From NCBI GenBank assembly GCA_934167135.1, contig CAKPKI010000008.1, forward strand, positions 1-26,374: a stretch of 26,374 bases of DNA. The letters are read 5' to 3'. Shown in pieces: positions 15,269 through 24,526 of this stretch. The position numbers and the translations under genes are program-made. Source of the DNA: an uncultured Clostridia bacterium (GTDB taxonomy: Bacteria; Bacillota; Clostridia; TANB77; CAG-508). Below the pieces are notes generated by a model. It ran no database searches. It saw only the letters and a list, made by a program, of their open reading frames with translations, and was not told the DNA's origin. Numbering within the stretch: the stretch's first letter is position 1; every line of letters starts with the position of its first letter.

Positions 15269-16357
15269 TTATATTTTACATTTCTTTCTTATAATTTCTA
15301 TTTCTTTGTTTATTTCCTCAACACTTACACCTTCAAAATCTTGCGTATCTGAAATATTATATTTTTCTTTTATTTTTAATATTCTAGTAACACTTTTGTT
15401 AATTCTATTTTCTTTAATTTTTCCTGAAATAACAAGATTTTCAATTTTATCTAATACTCTTTTTTCTTCCTCTTTATTAAATCTAAATACTATAATATCA
15501 TTTCCAGCTTCAAATGCTTTTCTAATAGCAACATCTGGTCCATAAAAGAATTTTATAGCTCTCATTTTTAAATCATCTGTTACAATCAATCCATTATATC
15601 TGTATTTTGCTCTTAAATATTTAGTAATAAATTTCCTAGATAAAGAAGCTGGGTAGATTCCTGTAACACCCATTATTAATAAATGTCCAACTAAAATAGC
15701 ATCTACACCATTTTTTATTGCTTGTTCAAATGGATACATATCTTCATTTTCAATTTTTTTCATAGGCTCATTTATTAGAGGTAAAAAATAATGTGAGTCT
15801 TGTTTGGTTGCACCATGTCCTGGAAAGTGTTTTACTACAGATACTATATTGTTTTTTTGAAATTCCTTCATTGAAGCTACTCCACATTTTGCGACTTCTT
15901 CCTTTTTATTGCTATAACTTCTATCTCCTATCGCTTTTTGTTTTTCATATTTATTAATATCTAATACTGGTGCAAAATTTAAGTTATACCCAGATTTATA
16001 TAATAATTCGCCTGTGATATTTGCCGTTTTTGCAACAAGTTCCTCTCCTCCATATTTGGCAACTTGACTTGCTGATGGTAGGTTTTTAATTTCTTTTGGC
16101 ATTCTGTTTACTCTTCCACCTTCTTGGTCTATTGCTATAAATAATGGTATTTTATTTTTTTTATTAAGCTCTTTTAGTTCTTTGATTAATTTTAACATAT
16201 CTTGATATGTTGAAAAATTTTTTCTATATAATATTATTCCACCTATTTTGTAGTTTTGTATCATGTTTTTTATTCTTTCTGTTATATAACTGGTGTCCAT
16301 TCCTATTATAACCATTTGACCTATTTTTTCTTTTATTGTTAATTCTTTTGTTTCCAT
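15269..16357 (-). CDS. nagZ: Beta-N-acetylhexosaminidase, GH3 family
   Basis: A 362-residue GH3 enzyme that cleaves N-acetylglucosamine from muropeptides in cell-wall recycling. Substrate-binding motifs AIDQEGGRVNR and KHFPGHGATKQDSH are present; the Asp-Ser-His of the latter (about residues 187-189) is the acid/base dyad of the Bacillus NagZ type. The nucleophile Asp is in LIVTDDLKM (about 261). There is no signal peptide, so it acts in the cytoplasm, in contrast to the lipoprotein form in Bacillus. ATG 16357 is chosen over GTG 16363 because GGAG lies five bases upstream of it. It is a single-gene unit with no murein-recycling partners nearby. Confidence 0.92.
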   Translation of the reverse strand: METKELTIKEKIGQMVIIGMDTSYITERIKNMIQNYKIGGIILYRKNFSTYQDMLKLIKELKELNKKNKIPLFIAIDQEGGRVNRMPKEIKNLPSASQVAKYGGEELVAKTANITGELLYKSGYNLNFAPVLDINKYEKQKAIGDRSYSNKKEEVAKCGVASMKEFQKNNIVSVVKHFPGHGATKQDSHYFLPLINEPMKKIENEDMYPFEQAIKNGVDAILVGHLLIMGVTGIYPASLSRKFITKYLRAKYRYNGLIVTDDLKMRAIKFFYGPDVAIRKAFEAGNDIIVFRFNKEEEKRVLDKIENLVISGKIKENRINKSVTRILKIKEKYNISDTQDFEGVSVEEINKEIEIIRKKCKI

Positions 16358-16451
16358 ATTCACTCCATATATTGTTTTTTTTATTTTAGCACATTGATTT
16401 TAATAATACAATATGAATTTTACATTTTAGGATTATGAATTGTTACTGTTT

Positions 16452-16470
16452 AATGGTTTTGATATGATAC
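16452..16470. repeat. Isolated end of the TAATGG repeat family
   Basis: GTTTAATGGTTTTGATA repeats the left end at 11421 over 14 bases and matches the flank of the 13724 end (ACTGTTTAATGGTTT against GCTGTTTAATGGTTT). The rest of the element is absent. It lies just past the terminator of the 16526 gene. Confidence 0.5.
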
Positions 16471-16491
16471 TTTTCTGTAAAGCATAAACGA

Positions 16492-16518
16492 ACCCCAGAA
16501 ACAATGTTTCTGGGGTTC
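16492..16518 (-). terminator. Terminator of the 16526-16945 gene
   Basis: AACCCCAGAAAC (16492-16503) and GTTTCTGGGGTT (16507-16518), a 12-bp perfect stem with a 3-nt loop. The following T tract is weak. Confidence 0.7.
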
Positions 16519-16525
16519 TCCATGC

Positions 16526-16945
16526 CTATTCGATGCTTTTAAAGTCCATCACCGAATCCAGCAACGATAAGTTTTTATATAATTTCACAATTCTTTTTTT
16601 GAATCGTGAAACTTTTTTATAATACTCATCATTTGCCATTTCCAGGATCAGGTATGACAATTTGTTAATGTCATATTCTTCTGGATTTGCGATTACATTT
16701 CCGCTCATTTTTGCCAATAAGATGATTCCACCTCTATATTGACTCCACATTTTGCGGATTTCGTCGTGGGTAAGCTCATCATCATCTGTGTTGTAAGCCC
16801 GATCACTCAGTTCCTCCATTCTGAGAAGTACTGTTTCAATTGCATTTACACTTACAAGTTCATGAGCTGTACACTCGTCCAGCAGATCTTCACCGAAGAA
16901 TTCAACCATTCCGTCACCAAACTTTGCATCCAATAAATTTGCCAT
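16526..16945 (-). CDS. Orphan acidic protein, codon use unlike neighbours
   Basis: A 139-residue acidic, helical protein beginning MANLLDAKFGDGMVEFFGED and containing DDELTHDEIRKMWSQYRGG and a basic end region (SRFKKRIVKLYKNLSLLDS). Perfect AGGAGG lies 10 nt before the ATG. It has a perfect consensus promoter and its own terminator. Like the 13274 gene it is clearly richer in G and C (codons such as CTG, CGG, GCC, GTC) than its surroundings, which points to transfer from another host. The 5' leader carries a small hairpin, CGAGC-TAAT-GCTCG, directly next to the ribosome binding site. No family or function recognised. Confidence 0.65.
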   Translation of the reverse strand: MANLLDAKFGDGMVEFFGEDLLDECTAHELVSVNAIETVLLRMEELSDRAYNTDDDELTHDEIRKMWSQYRGGIILLAKMSGNVIANPEEYDINKLSYLILEMANDEYYKKVSRFKKRIVKLYKNLSLLDSVMDFKSIE

Positions 16946-17005
16946 AGGCTTTTTTCCTCCTCGAGCATTAGCTCGTGTGTTATATTATTATGTTTTACAA
17001 TTATA

Positions 17006-17034
17006 ATTATAACAGGTTTTATGTAAAATGTCAA
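17006..17034 (-). promoter_or_regulatory. Consensus sigma-A promoter of the 16526-16945 gene
   Basis: Minus strand TTGACA (17029-17034), 17-nt spacer, TATAAT (17006-17011), both perfect. The leader to the ATG is about 55 nt. Confidence 0.85.
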
Positions 17035-17075
17035 GCATCTTTTGTAAATTTTTTATGTTTATTTTACGATATATG

Positions 17076-17518
17076 TTACAATTCACAACCCCATGACAAA
17101 ATGTAATAAAAAAGCATTTCCGTATATATTTGTCTAACATCTTCTAATGAATCTGATTGACTAATTTTATTTAAAAAATATTGTTTTACCTTTTTATCAT
17201 AACTTTGTAAATCAATTAATGTATTTATATTATATTTATTATTTGTTGATATTATTGTTTTTAATTTTGATCCATAAGCAATTAATATCTTAAATTTGGA
17301 TTATCCATACTTAATTCTGGTCTAATTTTTTTATTCTATCTATAGATTTATAGAATTGTTCCATTAACGGATTATCTTTATTTTGTTGTATCTCTTTTGT
17401 TCCAACTGAATAAAGAATCAGATGCTCCTCGTAAGTTTAACAATATGTATTTTAACGCTGCTTCTTGTGGTATTTCACAATTTTTATATACATGCTATAA
17501 TATTTCTTCTTTATTCAT
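17076..17518 (-). pseudogene. Decayed gene of about 145 codons with several lesions
   Basis: From ATG 17518 (AGGAGA 8 nt upstream) the frame reads MNKEEIL, a TAG, then HVYKNCEIPQEAALKYILLN. After a frameshift it continues as LYSVGTKEIQQNKDNPLMEQ and on to SIDRIK. A second frameshift leads to RPELSMDNP, and a third to KILIAYGSKLKTIISTNNK through SLEDVRQIYTEMLFYYILSW to a TAA at 17076-17078. The pieces read in order and keep protein-like composition, so this was one gene. One stop and three frameshifts make a functional product impossible and argue against sequencing error alone. No family recognised. It lies just downstream of the large surface protease on the same strand. Confidence 0.65.
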
Positions 17519-17546
17519 AAATTCTCCTAAAAATAACTTCAACTTT

Positions 17547-20500
17547 TTATTTTATATCTTTCATTCTTTTTAATCGTTTTAATAAAATTATTGAATTAAT
17601 AATCATTACAATCGCAATAAAAATTATTACTTTTTTATCACTTCCTGTATTAGGTAAAACTGATGTTGCAGTTGTTGAATCTTCTGCTTGTGATTGTTGT
17701 TCTTCTTTAATCTCTGTAAAGTCTAAATCATTGTTATCCTCTCTATTTATTTCAGTTTTTATAATTTTAACTTTACATGTCGATTTTTTACCATTTCCTG
17801 TTACTGCAGTAATTATTGTTTCTCCATCTTTTAATGCTATTATATTTCCATTTTGATCAACACTTGCAATTTCAGGTTCTGAACTTTCCCAAGTAATATT
17901 ATTATTTGAGTTTGTATTTTCTGGTAATATTTTTTCTGTCAATTTAATTTGATTTTTCTCATTTAAATCAATAGTTACATATGATTGATCAAGTGTTACT
18001 GATTCAGGTTCAATTAAAGTTTCTGATTCTATTACATTAACTTTACAACTTGCACTTTTTCCATTTTCCGTTGTTGCTGTTATTACTACTTCTCCAGTAC
18101 CAATTGTTCTTATTAATCCATTATCATCTACTGTTGCTATTTCAGAATTTGAACTATTCCATTTAATGTTTATCTCTTTTATAGCATTCTCTGGAAAAAT
18201 ATTAGCTTTTAATTGATATTGTGAATTAATATTTAAATTAATTTCATTTTTACTTAATTCAATATATTGAGGAGCAACGCTTTCAATAACAGTTATTTCA
18301 CAATTATCTGTTTTACCATTATCCGTTGAAACACTAATTATTGATGTACCAATTTTATTTATAGTTATATAGCCTGATTCATCAATACTTGCTACCTCTG
18401 GATTAGAACTATTCCATGTAACTTTAGTTTGGAAATTTGCATTAACTGGTAATATTTCATATTTTAATAAAATTTTATTATTTTTATCATATTCATATAA
18501 ATCAATAAGTTTTTCAGAATCAATCAAATTTATTGACACTGGCAAAATTATATCTGTTACTTCTACACTACAGGTTTCACTAATTCCATTTTCAGTTTCA
18601 ACAATAATTTCAGCCTTTCCTTTACTTATCGCACTTACAAGTCCATTTTGATCAACTGTAACTATATTTTCATCACTTGATTTCCATCTTAAAGTATTTT
18701 TAATATTTGTATTATCTGGATAAATAGTCGCATTTAATTGGAATGTCTTATTAGTGTTAATATCTAATTTTAAACTTTTGAAATTTAATTCAACTTTATT
18801 CGGCTCAATAAAATTATTATCTTCCGTTACTTTAAGTGGAATTTCCTTTTCAATAGTTTCATTATATTCATTGGTATATACAACAGTACATTTATTATCT
18901 CCTTTTTTTACACAATCATGACCATTTTGATAAACAATATTGTATCCACTGTCTATATTTTCTTGTAATTTAAAATCCTGATTTTGTGGTAGCCCATCTG
19001 TATTCTCAATCTTTCCTTTATAATTAATAGTTAATTTTAAGTCATCAATTTGAGCATTTTCAGGATATTCTTCACTTGAAATAACATCCACTGATTTAGG
19101 TTTAACACATTTATAGTTTTTACCACTATTTATAATTTTCGCCAATTCATTTTCATTGTAATTCCCATGTAAATATATTATTCCATTATTAATATCTTTA
19201 ATTGCAGTAGAATCCATATTAGTTATTGTTTCAGGTAAATGAAGTTCATACAAATTATCTATACTTTCAAAAGCATATGAGCCTATCTCTTCTACTCCAT
19301 TTGGTACTATAATTTTATTATAAATATCTTTATTATAAAATGCATTCCTTCCTATTTTTTTTATAGTATTTGGTATAAACGAATTATTGCATGTAATCAT
19401 TAATTCACTATTTGCTGAATTTATAATACAATTTGAATTTTCTCTACTGTCATATGTATTGTTTTCTTCACTTACAATAATCGTATTTAAATTTGGTGTA
19501 TCTTTAAATGCATTATTAAAAATATTATTTACATTTTTAGGAATATAAATTTCACTTAATGCTGTTCCATAAAATGCTTCTGATTGTATTCCTTCTAAAT
19601 TATCTGGTAATATTACTTTTTCTAAACTTGTACATTGGTAAAAAGCCTTAGATGGAATTACAGTCATATCTTCTGCTAAACAAATAGTTTTTAAACTCTC
19701 ACATCCAAAAAATACATATGATGAAGATGGTAGTAAATATATATTTGCATCAATTTCTTCAAGTAAAACAGCTGAATGGAAAACACGTTCTTCTAATGTT
19801 AATTTTTCAGCTTTTGAAACAACCTTTCTTACAGAGCCTTTATAAAATAGCATTTTAGGTAATCTTGTTACGGTTTCTGGTAAATATATTGTATCAACAT
19901 AACCTAAAGCTGAAAATGCACCAGTAGCAATCTGTTCTACTTCTTTCCCTTTAATAGTACTTGGAATTATTAAAATATTAGGTACATTATCAAGTTTAGC
20001 ATATATTTTATTGATTACTATTTTTCCATTATCTTTTCTTGTAATATCCCATGGATTTTCATCACCATTTTTGAATTCGAAATCAACTGATTTACCCTTA
20101 TAAATTACAGTTATTGTCTGCTTTTCAAGACTGGTTGCATTATAATTTTCCACTTTTAATTCTGGATCTTCTTCAAACATTTGCCAAAAATATTTTTGTT
20201 CAACACTGTTATTTGCATTTATAATTTTAAATCTTATATTCATAAAATTATTCCAATTTCCATAATTAAAAGCATTATTAGGAATTGATATCATTTCGAT
20301 ACTTGCTACTTCTTTATTTTTTTCATTAACATCTAAATATGGATATTGTTCAAAATTAAAGTTTCTAAGGTCTATTAATCCATATCCATAATATTGGTCA
20401 CGACCAAGTTCGCCTAAATCAATTGAATAACTAGCTAAAATTTCAATAATTTCTTGACTTGTATAGTTTTTATTTATTCCTTTTAAGAAAGCCACTGCTG

Positions 20501-21540
20501 CTGCTACATGTGGTGTTGCCATTGAAGTTCCAGTTGCATATCCATTAATACTTAATATATCATTTCCAGGTCCGTGCAAAATCTATAAGATTATTATAAT
20601 TCGAATATGATGATTTATTATTATTACTGTCAACTGCAGAAACAGAAATCGCATTACTATGTGATGCTGGATAATGATATCTAGATGTATTATCATTTCC
20701 AGCAGCTGCAACACAAATTATGTTATTGGCATTAGCAGCCGAAATTGCTGCTGCTTCTGCAGAACTATATTCATATCCTCCTATACTTAAATTTATAACA
20801 TCTGCTAATTTATACCTTACAATATAATTTATATCATATATTTCAGTTGCAATAGATGCATCTTCTTTTCCAGAAATCTTAGCGACATATATTTTTACAT
20901 TTTTTCCAGTTGCTTCAGCAATGGTTCCTGCAATATGCGTTCCATGCCCTTTTTCATCATCAATTTCACCATCTGAATAAAAGTTATGACTTCCAGCTAA
21001 CTTTCCTGGATATTTTGAATTAAATAAGCTTTCATCTAAACCTGAATCAACAATAGCAACAACAACATCATTCATTTTTTTGCTATCTTGTATAGGTATA
21101 ACTTTGTCAAGCCCCATTTTTTCTATTCCCCATGAATTATATGTTGTACTATCAAGTGTTCTTACTATATTTTCTTCAACAGTGATTTTTTCGTTCTTTT
21201 GCAAATTAACTAATGCATTTTCTTTTGCTTCACTATTTTCATATTGAATAAAATATTGATTATTAGGTCCTTCTACTACTTCTACAGCACCATAATCTTC
21301 ATCAATTTTATCCTTAGAAGTTACTATTAACATATTTTTAGAATCATAATTTGATACTACTGTTTCCATTTTTTCAAAATATTTTTCCATAAAATCTTCT
21401 GAGACTTTAGAAATATTAATTAAATCATCTTCATTATTATGTTTTGATTTATTAATTAGACAAAAAGCAATTATTGACGCTAATACTAAAGATATAATAA
21501 CTATAAATAAATATTTTTTATTTTTCAAATTTTTCTTCAT
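17547..21540 (-). pseudogene. Large cell-wall-anchored subtilisin-like (S8) protease with LRR and Ig-like repeats, single frameshift
   Basis: Two adjoining frames make one surface protein of about 1330 residues. Order of parts: membrane/signal segment (9-30); propeptide-like region (35-130); S8 catalytic domain with Asp165 in VAIVDSG, His202 in GHGTHIAG and Asn282 in AAAGNDN; then, in the second frame, the catalytic Ser in GYATGTSMATPHVA. BspA-type leucine-rich repeats follow (for instance IYLPETVTRLP and IGSYAFESIDNLYELHLP). Four Big_2-type domains come next, each with a WxSSxxxIAxVDxxG-like core. The end is the sortase signal LPNTG, a hydrophobic helix and a basic tail. The frame breaks at about 20573-20576: one base too many in GCACGGACCT, between NLIDFA and PGNDI. 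As read, the first frame stops before the Ser, so no active protease results. Promoter at 21585-21613. Confidence 0.85.
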
Positions 21541-21584
21541 AAGTTTAATTTCTCCATTTCATAATATATTTTAATAACAATTTC

Positions 21585-21613
21585 ATCTTATCATATTGAT
21601 AATGTTTTTTCAA
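21585..21613 (-). promoter_or_regulatory. Promoter of the surface protease gene
   Basis: Minus strand TTGAAA (21608-21613), 17-nt spacer, TAAGAT (21585-21590). The IS30 end lies 33 bases upstream, so the insertion left this promoter intact. Confidence 0.55.
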
Positions 21614-21711
21614 TACACTAATCCCAAATATCAGTACTTTTCCAAGTCAATTGAAAAAGTAATTTCTATTTGATTAAAGTACAATATAAATAAGTATTAC
21701 ATTATATCTTA

Positions 21712-21739
21712 TTGTAAGATTAAATTATAGTGATATAAT
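21712..21739 (+). promoter_or_regulatory. Transposase promoter
   Basis: TTGTAA (21712-21717), 16-nt spacer ending TGA, TATAAT (21734-21739), 36 bases before the start. Confidence 0.65.
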
Positions 21740-21775
21740 TAAAAAGTAGATGTTTCTTTGGAAAGAAGGTTAATT

Positions 21776-23023
21776 ATGGGTTTTAATGGTAAACATCTTT
21801 CTTTAGAAGATAGAAAAATTATTGAAGAAAACATCAACAAAGGATTAAGAAAATTTGAAACTGCAAAAGAACTCAATAAGAGTCAATCAACAATCGGAAA
21901 AGAAATAAAAAACAATAGAAAACATAAATATTCACAAACAGAAGATTCACCTTGGAAATGTAAACATTATAAAGAATGTAAAGTTTGTATTGGAAAATGT
22001 TCTGATTTTGAAGAAGTTCCATGCTTTAGAAGAGATAGATTTATTGGTGCATGTAATGGTTGCTCTGAAATAAAAAGTTGTAAAAAAACAAAATATTTTT
22101 ATTACGCCAACATTGCACAGAAAAATTATGAATATTCTTTGAAAGATTCCAGACAAGGTGTTAATTTAAATACAACCGAACTTTTTGAATTAGCACATAT
22201 AATATGCCCTTTAATCAAACAAGGACAGTCAATTTACACGATTTTACAAAATCATAAAGAAATTACACAATGTGAGAAAACAATTTATACATACATTGAA
22301 ATGGGATTATTTAAAGACTGGGGTGTCACTAATATTGACTTAAGAAGAACAGTAACAAGAAAAATTTCAAGGAAAAATAAACTTAAGAAAAGATCTGAAT
22401 CAGCAGATTATACTGGTAGAAAATATGATGATTATATTGAATTTGTAAAGAATAATCCGACTTATGCAACAACAGAAATGGACACAGTTTATAATCATCA
22501 AGAAGGCCCATACATTCAAACATTCATATTTGAGAACACAGGACTCATGATAGGACGATTAAAACAGCATAAAACATCTGAGGAAATGTCTAATTCACTT
22601 AATCATTTTCAAGAACTTCTTGGAGATGATATGTATCAAAAATTGTTTGGATTATTATTAACAGACAGAGGCTCTGAATTTGCAAAACCACAACTGTTTG
22701 AAGTAAACACAGAAACAGGCGAAATAAGAAGCAATATATTTTATTGTGATGCACAAATGCCAAGCCAAAAACCACATGTAGAAAACAATCATGAGTTTAT
22801 AAGAGATATTATATTAAAGAAAAAATCTATGTCAAATTTGACACAGGACAAGCTTGACTTAATGTTCTCACACATAAATTCTGTTCCAAGAAAATCTCTT
22901 GGTGGAAAAACACCATACGAAGCGTTTGAATTCTTCTATGGTAAAGATACTTTAGATAAATTTAATATACAAAAGATAAAAGAAGATGAGGTCACATTAC
23001 AGCCTTATCTTCTTCAATTATAA
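21776..23023 (+). CDS. IS30-family transposase
   Basis: A 415-residue DDE transposase. ATG 21776 (MGFNGKHLSLEDRKIIEENI) is chosen because GAAAGAAGG lies upstream; the in-frame TTG at 21758 overlaps that site. The N-terminal helix-turn-helix (LRKFETAKELNKSQSTIGKE, residues 24-43) is the IS30 DNA-binding part. Residues 62-102 form a Cys-rich zinc-binding-like insert with nine Cys. The catalytic triad is Asp236 in TTEMDTV, Asp297 in LLLTDRGSEF and Glu336 in PHVENNHEF. The last part (NSVPRKSLGGKTPYEAF) is the conserved IS30 C terminus. The gene is intact, so the element could still move. Confidence 0.93.
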   Translation: MGFNGKHLSLEDRKIIEENINKGLRKFETAKELNKSQSTIGKEIKNNRKHKYSQTEDSPWKCKHYKECKVCIGKCSDFEEVPCFRRDRFIGACNGCSEIKSCKKTKYFYYANIAQKNYEYSLKDSRQGVNLNTTELFELAHIICPLIKQGQSIYTILQNHKEITQCEKTIYTYIEMGLFKDWGVTNIDLRRTVTRKISRKNKLKKRSESADYTGRKYDDYIEFVKNNPTYATTEMDTVYNHQEGPYIQTFIFENTGLMIGRLKQHKTSEEMSNSLNHFQELLGDDMYQKLFGLLLTDRGSEFAKPQLFEVNTETGEIRSNIFYCDAQMPSQKPHVENNHEFIRDIILKKKSMSNLTQDKLDLMFSHINSVPRKSLGGKTPYEAFEFFYGKDTLDKFNIQKIKEDEVTLQPYLLQL

Positions 23024-23337
23024 GTATATATATTAAAAAATTCTAACAAGAAGCATTTACATTAATTGAATATTACCGCTGTTGCGAGCACAATTAAGTG
23101 AATAGAAATTAGTCTTACAGGTAAAAAAAATTAATTTGAATTCACTCGCTTAAGTGTGTCTTTTTTTCTTGTCTATATCCTTATTTTACACTAAAAATAA
23201 GCAAAAATCAATGTTTTAGCATTAAATTTTTGCTTATAAATAGCATTTACTCGGTAACTAGAATTTACTTTTTCCAAATAGAATTTACTTTTTCAATTGA
23301 CCTTTATTTAACTTTTATTTCATAGAATCTAAAATTT

Positions 23338-23985
23338 TTATCTATCCCCTCTATCATTATTCATTACTTGATCTCTATTTTCAGCACTTTGAGTCATAGA
23401 AGATTCCATATTTTTAGCATTTGGTCCAAATGTATGATAAGTCCCATTGCCTGAAATCTGGTCAACAAAACGCTGATGAGCAGATTTATTTTTTGGTGCT
23501 TGCATTTCAGTTGTTTTCATATTAGCAATAACAGCATACTCATTATATTTCATCTCTTTCACATTATCCATCTCTTTTTCAAACATAGCCTTATTTTTAT
23601 CTAAAGCACTCATCTTACTTCTTTCACTAAGTTTTTGCGATTTATCTTGTAATTTATTTAGAATTTTCTGTAACCATCTTAAAACTGGATTTTTTCCATT
23701 ATACACAGTCATAGCATTTGTTTCTTTATTATCTTTATCTTCAATCAATGTTTGCTTCTCTTCTGCTTCTTTTGGATCTTTTGCAATTTGAGCCTCTAAA
23801 TCGTCTATCTTTAATTTTCTTTCTAAAATTGTTTGTGCTAATTCTTGAACAGAAGCTGGGTCATTAGCCAATACTCCCATTTCCATTCTTCCACGATATA
23901 TTCGTTCTGCTTCTGCCTGTTCTAGTTTCAGCTCTTCCAATTGTTCTTCTAATGTTTTTATTTTTTGCATTCCATTTTCGTTCAT
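23338..23985 (-). CDS. Coiled-coil protein of unknown function, last gene of the Sel1 operon
   Basis: A 215-residue hydrophilic protein. Residues 1-75 form a strong coiled coil (QKIKTLEEQLEELKLEQAEA and ERKLKIDDLEAQIAKD). Next come a short segment VLRWLQKILNKLQDKSQKLS and a Lys/Met-rich helix. The C-terminal 50 residues are low-complexity and Asn/Ser-rich (NGTYHTFGPNAKNMESSMTQ). No signal or membrane segment. GAGGGGAT lies 7 nt before the ATG. The gene follows the smaller Sel1 protein by 21 nt on the same strand, making it the last gene of a four-gene cluster; a scaffold or secreted-substrate role is conceivable but unsupported. Confidence 0.65.
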   Translation of the reverse strand: MNENGMQKIKTLEEQLEELKLEQAEAERIYRGRMEMGVLANDPASVQELAQTILERKLKIDDLEAQIAKDPKEAEEKQTLIEDKDNKETNAMTVYNGKNPVLRWLQKILNKLQDKSQKLSERSKMSALDKNKAMFEKEMDNVKEMKYNEYAVIANMKTTEMQAPKNKSAHQRFVDQISGNGTYHTFGPNAKNMESSMTQSAENRDQVMNNDRGDR

Positions 23986-24006
23986 ATATATCTATCCCCT
24001 CAACTT

Positions 24007-24522
24007 TTAATAATATAATCCATCAGTTGGTATTATTCCATCTTCAAAGTATTCAATCATTTCTAACATATGCTTAGCTTTTTTGTATTTACAACGCTCC
24101 CATAGTTCAAAAAATATTCTTCTAGCCTCATCATAATCTTTCTCTACATAATAGCCATAGCAATACATTTTCCCTATCATATAATAAGCATCCATATTAT
24201 ATTCTGCAATCTCTTCAAAATACTCATATGCTTTCTCATAATCTTTTTCTACACTTTCTCCATTGTAATACATCAATCCTAAAAAGAACATTGATTCTGG
24301 GTGCCCACTATCTAAAAAATAATGAAAAGCCTTATCAAAATCCTTTTCTACATAAGCACCATAATAATACATTTGTCCCAATCTATATTCAGCATTCTTG
24401 CTACATCCAGCATTTAAGTCATATAATTCAGTAAATTCCTTATATGCTTTTTCATATTTTCCTTCTAGCAAATATTTTTCTCCAATCTTATATTTTTCTC
24501 TATATTCATCTTTATCTTCCAT
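24007..24522 (-). CDS. Sel1-repeat protein, small
   Basis: A 171-residue protein made of about four Sel1/TPR-like repeats of roughly 36 residues. The recurring pattern is AxYxLGxMYYYGxxVEKDYxKAxxYF, for example YRLGQMYYYGAYVEKDFDKA and YYMIGKMYCYGYYVEKDYDE. Sel1 proteins are protein-binding adaptors or scaffolds. There is no signal peptide, so it is probably cytoplasmic. AGGAG precedes the ATG at 24522. The start follows the larger Sel1 gene's stop by only 4 nt, so the two are translationally linked and likely arose by duplication. Confidence 0.85.
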   Translation of the reverse strand: MEDKDEYREKYKIGEKYLLEGKYEKAYKEFTELYDLNAGCSKNAEYRLGQMYYYGAYVEKDFDKAFHYFLDSGHPESMFFLGLMYYNGESVEKDYEKAYEYFEEIAEYNMDAYYMIGKMYCYGYYVEKDYDEARRIFFELWERCKYKKAKHMLEMIEYFEDGIIPTDGLYY

Positions 24523-24526
24523 TCTA

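Larger units (their letters stand above)
21646..23301 (+). mobile_element. Complete IS30-family insertion sequence
   Basis: Terminal inverted repeats of 26 bp with one mismatch lie at 21646-21671 (GTCAATTGAAAAAGTAATTT...) and 23276-23301 (reverse complement, ...CTTTTTCAATTGAC). They enclose a single intact transposase gene. The right end also has a direct repeat inside the terminal repeat: TAGAATTTACTTTTTC at 23259-23274 and again at 23279-23294, with a weaker third copy near 23239. I see no clear target-site duplication. The element sits between the 3' end of the Sel1 operon (36 bases away) and the promoter of the surface protease. Confidence 0.9.

Noticed and set aside
21640..23306. Target-site duplication of the IS30 element
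   Set aside because: The bases outside the terminal repeats (CCAA on the left, CTTT on the right) do not match.
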